Positions 6,239-9,301 of a stretch of 9,301 bases of DNA are shown here, one piece after another (position 1 is the stretch's first letter; every line of letters starts with the position of its first letter). The notes beneath the pieces were generated by a model. It did not search any database. It was not told where the DNA came from and was given only the letters and a program-made list of their open reading frames with translations. Position numbers and translations under genes: made by a program. Origin of the DNA: Alphaproteobacteria bacterium (lineage in GTDB: Bacteria; Pseudomonadota; Alphaproteobacteria; 16-39-46); NCBI GenBank assembly GCA_947497675.1, contig CANMHY010000012.1:1-9301 (forward strand), written 5' to 3'.

Positions 6239-6599
6239 ATCAATATTTTCCAAATTTTTAACCACGTGGAGAAACTCCTCTTTATCAGGCACTTTTCCGG
6301 CAATCGCAATATAGCTAATGACCGTATAAATATATCTACTCTCGCCGTGTTTTTCAATCTCTTTCAGAAGATCCAGAAAGCCCTTAAAAAAAGGCAGAAT
6401 ATCGCTATCATGGATGTGCTTTAAAAGAAGGCTCATGCTGCCGAACCAGAGATATTTCTCAAGCTCTTCGTCTGTTGCTTGACTTAGATCAATCAAAGAA
6501 TAAGGTGCATGGAATGTTTCTTTAGCGAGCGTTCTTTCTTCGGGTGCCAAAAGATCAAACAGGTCCATGGAATACGGGTATTCTTTTTTGCCTGTATAT

Positions 6600-6606
6600 A
6601 AGACAA
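6600..6606. repeat. Target-site duplication, left copy (AAGACAA)
   Basis: AAGACAA directly borders the left inverted repeat and is identical to 8331-8337 at the other end. It lies inside the rpn coding sequence. Confidence 0.93.
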
Positions 6607-6621
6607 TTGGACTTTGGACAA
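6607..6621 (+). repeat. IS terminal inverted repeat, left
   Basis: TTGGACTTTGGACAA, the exact reverse complement of 8316-8330. It is itself an imperfect tandem (TTGGAC, TT, TGGACAA), which may give the transposase two contacts. Confidence 0.95.
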
Positions 6622-6661
6622 AAGATTCCCTGAGAAGCTTTGAAGCATCCTAATTTTTTTC

Positions 6662-6681
6662 TCAAAAAAAGGCTTTTTTGA
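6662..6681 (-). terminator. Weak A/T hairpin after the transposase gene
   Basis: TCAAAAAA and TTTTTTGA flank a GGC centre (6662-6681), 15 nt beyond the transposase stop. The - strand downstream has few T, so it is a poor terminator and may only stabilise the mRNA end. Confidence 0.35.
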
Positions 6682-6695
6682 ATTGAAGAAGATTT

Positions 6696-8162
6696 TTATC
6701 CTGTATCAAGGAGCTTTTCAGGCGATTTTTTCTTTTTTGATACAATGGGATAACGTTGTCTTCTGATTTGCACCTGTCCCTTTTGTCTGCCTTTTGATTT
6801 TTTCCGGGGTTTGAGTGGTTGTGCAGGTGTCCCAATCTCCTGAATAATTCTAAAGAAGTCATTTTGGACTTGTGTGGGTGACTTCTCTCGAGCAGGCTCC
6901 TTAAAAATAGGTAAACTTCTTTCCCATGGTTTTGGCATATTTTGAGCAACATTACGGGCTAAGTAGAGTTGCGTATATGACATCATAACGAGCTGCCACC
7001 AGACTTCTTCATGTGTTGAGTCAGGTGTTTGGCTTTTGTTCATGAGGAGTCTTGTTTTTCCAAATCTAAAAAAATGCTCCAGATCAAATCGTTGTCTGTA
7101 GATCGTAAAAACATCTAAGAGACTTAATTCCATGCGCTTTGCACCCGAGACAATGAGCCAAAGCGGCCTTTTAAAAAGGAAAGTACCATCTTCTTTATAG
7201 ACACGCACACGCATAAGACGAAAAACACAATCAGAACCTTTTTCCTGCTGACTCCCACGCATAACAAGGGAGTTCCAGCATTCAATTTTTATAATTTGAG
7301 GCGTTCCTTTTTTATTTCTTGTGTCAAATTTAAGACTCTCATCAGGTTCTCTCCATGTAGATTCTTTGTTGAGTTTATGTAAATCACCGTATTGTTTTGG
7401 ACGCCCTTTTTTTCTTTTTTTGAGTTCATTTGTGGGCTTATAGGGATAATAAAAATTCCTGTTATTTCGTGCACGGCTGATATGAACTTGGTTGGGATTT
7501 TTTTCTACAAACCCTAAGCACTCAGAATTTGAGTAAGCACTATCTCCAACGGAAACACATAATTTTTCTTTAAATGAAGATTGAGATTCAATGCATTTTT
7601 TTATCTGCTCCATCCCGACATTCACGCCATTTTGAGAAGACTCAACACGTTCACATGATAAAGGAATAATCCAAGGCGGATTTCGGTCCTCTTTTTTTTC
7701 TGGAAAATAAGCAGCAATGCTATATTGATGACCAATGGTGATCGGCTTGTTTCCGGAAATGACAGTGGGGGCATGGACAAAACTTCGATCTGATACAGTC
7801 GGTGCGTAGAGGCGAGGATTGGCAGTGCAGTCTACTCCAAAGACGTGGTAATTCCTCTTTTCCAACACAGGGCAATACGAAGATAAAATCTTTGTAAGAT
7901 CTTCGTTCTTTTGAGCCTTCACAGAAGAATTTAACTCTCTATTTGTAGACCATTTGGGTCTATAAAACTCATCAAGAACACGCGTGATGCTACAGTAATT
8001 TCGCCGATGCAAGGGGTTGAGAGATAGTTCAACAATGCTCTTCACTGAGGCTATGCTTGATAAAGCATCCACCAATTCCATGGAAGCGTCACGTCTGTGA
8101 CAAAAAAAATGATAAATTTTATCGCGAAAGTTTTTTAAGTGTGTTAGGGTTTCTATAAGCAT
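6696..8162 (-). CDS. IS4-superfamily DDE transposase
   Basis: This 488-residue transposase catalyses cut-and-paste movement of the surrounding element. The RNase-H fold triad is visible: D111 in HVFGVDCTANPR, D207 in VSVGDSAYSN and E362. The last lies in YRQRFDLEHFFRFGK (355-369), which satisfies the IS4 signature Y-x2-R-x3-E-x6-K exactly (Y355, R358, E362, K369). The 155 residues between D207 and E362, with a basic KKRKKGRPK patch (248-256), correspond to the beta insertion domain. The C-terminal ~40 residues are strongly basic (KPRKKSKGRQKGQ and on). The ATG has no good ribosome site and lies one base from the arm of a 17-bp hairpin, suggesting that translation is held low. The frame has no break, so the enzyme is probably functional. 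Confidence 0.95.
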   Translation of the reverse strand: MLIETLTHLKNFRDKIYHFFCHRRDASMELVDALSSIASVKSIVELSLNPLHRRNYCSITRVLDEFYRPKWSTNRELNSSVKAQKNEDLTKILSSYCPVLEKRNYHVFGVDCTANPRLYAPTVSDRSFVHAPTVISGNKPITIGHQYSIAAYFPEKKEDRNPPWIIPLSCERVESSQNGVNVGMEQIKKCIESQSSFKEKLCVSVGDSAYSNSECLGFVEKNPNQVHISRARNNRNFYYPYKPTNELKKRKKGRPKQYGDLHKLNKESTWREPDESLKFDTRNKKGTPQIIKIECWNSLVMRGSQQEKGSDCVFRLMRVRVYKEDGTFLFKRPLWLIVSGAKRMELSLLDVFTIYRQRFDLEHFFRFGKTRLLMNKSQTPDSTHEEVWWQLVMMSYTQLYLARNVAQNMPKPWERSLPIFKEPAREKSPTQVQNDFFRIIQEIGTPAQPLKPRKKSKGRQKGQVQIRRQRYPIVSKKKKSPEKLLDTG

Positions 8163-8163
8163 G

Positions 8164-8237
8164 AAGTTGATCCATCTTTTTGTTCATAATCAAGATATTA
8201 GGTCAACTTTGTGCTTTTTTAAAAGATGAATCAACTT
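8164..8237 (-). promoter_or_regulatory. 17-bp hairpin adjoining the transposase start (anti-read-through type)
   Basis: On the - strand the arm 8237-8221 (AAGTTGATTCATCTTTT) pairs with the arm 8180-8164 (AAAAGATGGATCAACTT) at 16 of 17 positions over a 40-nt loop. The transposase ATG begins one base beyond the stem, and the only purine-rich candidate ribosome site (GATGGA) is inside it. A TTGACC box lies in the loop (8201-8206), so a transcript started within the loop would lack one arm. Its partner -10 is not clear. Confidence 0.65.
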
Positions 8238-8270
8238 ATTTAATTTATGGGGAGCAGTAACAACCTCTCC

Positions 8271-8297
8271 AAATCTAAAATTAACTTTTTTAGATTT
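8271..8297. repeat. Perfect 10-bp A/T hairpin near the right IS end
   Basis: AAATCTAAAA (8271-8280) and TTTTAGATTT (8288-8297) pair perfectly over a 7-nt loop, 19 bp inside the right inverted repeat. Neither strand has a clear T tract after it. It lies where transcription from the rpn promoter enters the element, so it could hinder that, or be a transposase-related subterminal site. Confidence 0.6.
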
Positions 8298-8315
8298 GTC
8301 TTATTTTCTTCTTAC

Positions 8316-8330
8316 TTGTCCAAAGTCCAA
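8316..8330 (-). repeat. IS terminal inverted repeat, right
   Basis: TTGTCCAAAGTCCAA on the + strand, matching the left end base for base in inverted orientation over 15 bp; the match breaks immediately inside. Confidence 0.95.
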
Positions 8331-8337
8331 AAGACAA
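8331..8337. repeat. Target-site duplication, right copy (AAGACAA)
   Basis: Identical to 6600-6606 and directly next to the right inverted repeat. One copy belongs to the original rpn sequence. Confidence 0.93.
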
Positions 8338-8680
8338 GAGGAAGTGTCCGTGATTTGGTCCTTTTTAAATGGTCCTCCATAATGGCAATGACGTACTTGA
8401 GCATTCGAAACGGAAGAAGAGGTTGTGGCGTTGAAGCATGTTCCACAAGGAGATAAATAAACCCTGGTTTTCCATTGAAGTTGACAGAGAAAAGCATATC
8501 CGCAATCTGCAGCTTTAAATGATCATCGATAAAACTCTCTTTGTTAAACTTCAGAGACGAAAAGTCGATCATCTTTTGAATCTTTTCAGGCAAATTTTTT
8601 TTAAAAAACTCCTCGGCAACCTTTGGATGGGTCATGCTCGCGCGGGTAAATCGATCATGGGGAGAGAGTTTTTTTGTCAT
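8331..8680 (-). pseudogene. Rpn-family nuclease, 5' half with catalytic domain (interrupted by IS)
   Basis: Starting at ATG 8678-8680, this encodes residues 1-116 of the Rpn protein. It has the family opening PHDRFTRASMTHPKVAEEFF (7-26), ESFIDDHLKLQIADMLFSV (48-66, with D61 as the first metal ligand) and GFIYLLVEHASTP (73-85, with E80). It ends at TLPLV, where the IS interrupts. Translation would go on into the IS end for six further codons (FWTLDK) to TAA at 8312-8314, making a 122-residue fragment. In most relatives the VEH is followed by Gln (EHQS), the PD-(D/E)xK lysine equivalent; here it is Ala82, so the active site may already have been weakened. The ribosome site is poor (AAAAGA). Confidence 0.92.
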
Positions 8681-8838
8681 TCTTTTACATTTTTCAGAGT
8701 ATTACAAATTTTCAACAGAGAGTTTAGAAAGCCCTCTCTTTTGACCTCAAAATTGTCGTACCTGAGAAGAAAAATATTGAAAAGACCAATGGGCACTTTT
8801 TTATTTTTTTTGAGCTTAAATTTTTAAGGACTTTATCG

Positions 8839-8916
8839 ATGACTGTAAAAGAAAAATTTGACGATAACGGCATGAAAATAAATTTTGAGAAAGAAATAGC
8901 TTTAAGAAAACTTTAA
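8839..8916 (+). CDS. Possible 25-codon small ORF
   Basis: ATG at 8839 is preceded by AAGGA (8826-8830) at an 8-nt distance, a proper ribosome site. The peptide MTVKEKFDDNGMKINFEKEI and five more residues is charged and mostly polar, with no signal or membrane segment. It stops just before the palindrome at 8920-8962. It could be the truncated beginning of a lost gene, a short regulatory peptide, or chance. I do not recognise it. Confidence 0.25.
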   Translation: MTVKEKFDDNGMKINFEKEIALRKL

Positions 8917-8919
8917 AAA

Positions 8920-8962
8920 TCATATTTATTAAACGTCATTTTTTAACGGTTATTAAATATGA
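8920..8962. repeat. Imperfect 17-bp inverted repeat
   Basis: TCATATTTATTAAACGT (8920-8936) pairs with ACGGTTATTAAATATGA (8946-8962) at 15 of 17 positions over a 9-nt, T-rich loop. No T tract follows on either strand, so a terminator is unlikely. It may be an operator-like site or a remnant of a small mobile element. Confidence 0.55.
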
Positions 8963-9041
8963 AATGTTTAAGTGGAAAATGTAAACTACAACCCCTTACC
9001 CTTAGGCTCTAAATTTAAAACCATCAACATCGGGTATCTGC

Positions 9042-9070
9042 TTGACTGTTGTAATTTTTAACTCTAACCT
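9042..9070 (+). promoter_or_regulatory. Candidate promoter of the membrane-protein gene
   Basis: TTGACT (9042-9047), 5 of 6 to the -35 consensus, is 17 nt from TAACCT (9065-9070), a weak -10. It lies about 80 nt upstream of the ATG at 9149. Confidence 0.33.
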
Positions 9071-9148
9071 TCTAACTGTGGTTTAAAGAGAAAAGAAGAA
9101 AAGCTTTAGATCCTGTCAAAATAAAAAAATAGGGGAGTCGGCTAAAAA

Positions 9149-9301
9149 ATGACATCAATTTCAGAGTTTTCTCAAAAAACGCTTAATAAATACGGCATAA
9201 AAAATCAGGAAGATTTTTATTTCGTCCTCTTGATTTCTGGGGTCCTATGTTTTATTGCCGCATTCGTTGGAACATTTGTGAACCTTGATATTCATCATCT
9301 T
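9149..9301 (+). CDS. Membrane protein, 5' end only
   Basis: A frame opens at ATG 9149 and stays open to the end of the window (51 codons). AGGGGAG (9131-9137) lies 11 nt upstream, a slightly long but strong ribosome site. Residues 1-23 are polar and likely cytoplasmic (MTSISEFSQKTLNKYGIKNQ and on). Residues 24-46 (FYFVLLISGVLCFIAAFVGTF, less the ends) form one clear transmembrane helix, too long and too far from the N-terminus for a simple signal peptide. The family cannot be told from this fragment. Confidence 0.65.
   Translation, partial: MTSISEFSQKTLNKYGIKNQEDFYFVLLISGVLCFIAAFVGTFVNLDIHHL

Larger units (their letters stand above)
5984..6606 (-). pseudogene. Rpn-family nuclease/putative transposase, 3' half (interrupted by IS)
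   Basis: This is the C-terminal part of a PF04754 (Rpn, YhgA-like) protein. Coding resumes just inside the IS-flanking 7-bp duplication as LYTGKKEYPYS and then MDLFDLLAPEE, the conserved strand-plus-acidic region of the family. It continues through FGSMSLLLKHIHDSDILPFF and ISYIAIAGKVPDKEEF to a Glu-rich coiled coil and the family's variable C-terminal helix pair. Joined to the 5' half (8331-8680) with one duplication removed, the frame is intact over 321 codons, the normal family length. As it stands, a 194-codon frame from ATG 6566-6568 is possible, but no ribosome site precedes that ATG. Rpn proteins are PD-(D/E)xK-type DNases linked to recombination and phage defence. Confidence 0.92.
6607..8330 (-). 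mobile_element. Complete 1724-bp insertion sequence, IS4 superfamily
   Basis: The element is bounded by perfect 15-bp inverted repeats and flanked by a 7-bp direct repeat. It holds one transposase gene on the - strand. It sits in rpn in the same orientation as that gene. Excising it with one AAGACAA rejoins the codons CTT GTC TTA TAT (L-V-L-Y), exactly restoring the host frame. Intact ends, duplication and transposase all suggest a recent insertion that could still move. I cannot name the exact IS family: the transposase motif says IS4 superfamily, and 7 bp is short for classical IS4 targets. Confidence 0.95.
8681..9148. other. AT-rich intergenic stretch
   Basis: These 468 bases between the rpn start and the next + strand gene have many T and A runs and no long frame. 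They hold a hairpin AGAGAG/CTCTCT (8717-8722 and 8734-8739) followed by four T, a possible 25-codon ORF, a long imperfect palindrome and a candidate promoter, given separately where worth it. No tRNA or recognisable gene remnant was seen. Confidence 0.6.

Noticed and set aside
6662..6952. A separate 96-codon - strand gene after the transposase, or a frameshifted second transposase ORF
   Set aside because: It lies in another frame of the intact transposase C-terminal coding region. The main frame has the full basic tail and no slippery site is needed.
8920..8962. Intrinsic terminator
   Set aside because: The T run is in the loop and not after the stem on either strand, and the stem is almost wholly A/T with two mismatches.
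8990..9075. Possible tRNA in the slightly GC-richer patch before the membrane-protein gene
   Set aside because: No T-arm GTTCRA motif, no paired acceptor ends and no plausible anticodon stem were found on either strand.

Overview
The window looks like part of the genome of an AT-rich alphaproteobacterium, quite possibly a host-associated or intracellular one (Holosporales/Rickettsiales-like). That placement is an inference. It rests on a divergent holA, an efp-suhB neighbourhood, decaying toxin-antitoxin genes, an IS-interrupted Rpn nuclease gene and a large helical-repeat protein. No rRNA, tRNA or CRISPR array is visible, so lineage cannot be fixed from this sequence.

Layout. (1) Positions 1-1086 (+) hold the 3' part of a gene for an Ala-rich protein made of 70-residue repeats (two ~35-residue helical sub-repeats each). 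The first two copies are almost identical in DNA. (2) Positions 1153-1884 (+) encode a secreted ~26 kDa outer-membrane beta-barrel, ending at a terminator shared with the convergent operon. (3) Positions 1947-5304 (-) form a compact housekeeping operon transcribed fba > efp > suhB > holA with gaps of 46, 33 and 18 nt. It encodes class I fructose-bisphosphate aldolase, elongation factor P, an inositol-monophosphatase-family phosphatase and DNA polymerase III delta. (4) Positions 5400-9100 are an accessory 'graveyard'. First comes the remnant of an AbiE type IV toxin-antitoxin pair: the C-terminal part of AbiEi, overlapping a 43-codon scar that joins the two ends of AbiEii in frame. Next is an Rpn-family (PF04754) nuclease gene cut in two by a complete 1724-bp IS4-superfamily element with 15-bp perfect inverted repeats and a 7-bp target duplication. 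Removing the element and one duplication restores a 321-codon Rpn frame exactly. (5) Positions 8681-9148 are AT-rich and mostly non-coding, with an imperfect palindrome and a possible 25-codon ORF. (6) A membrane-protein gene starts at 9149 (+) and runs off the window.

The most interesting points are these. Inside the surviving C-terminal half of rpn there is an internal ATG with a perfect AAGGAGG ribosome site, as expected for an RpnS-type intragenic small protein; the IS has removed the nuclease half but left this unit whole. The insertion sequence carries a 17-bp hairpin ending one base before its transposase start codon, suited to blocking translation from read-through transcripts. The AbiE locus has collapsed to two tiny overlapping frames while keeping its TAATG stop/start junction.
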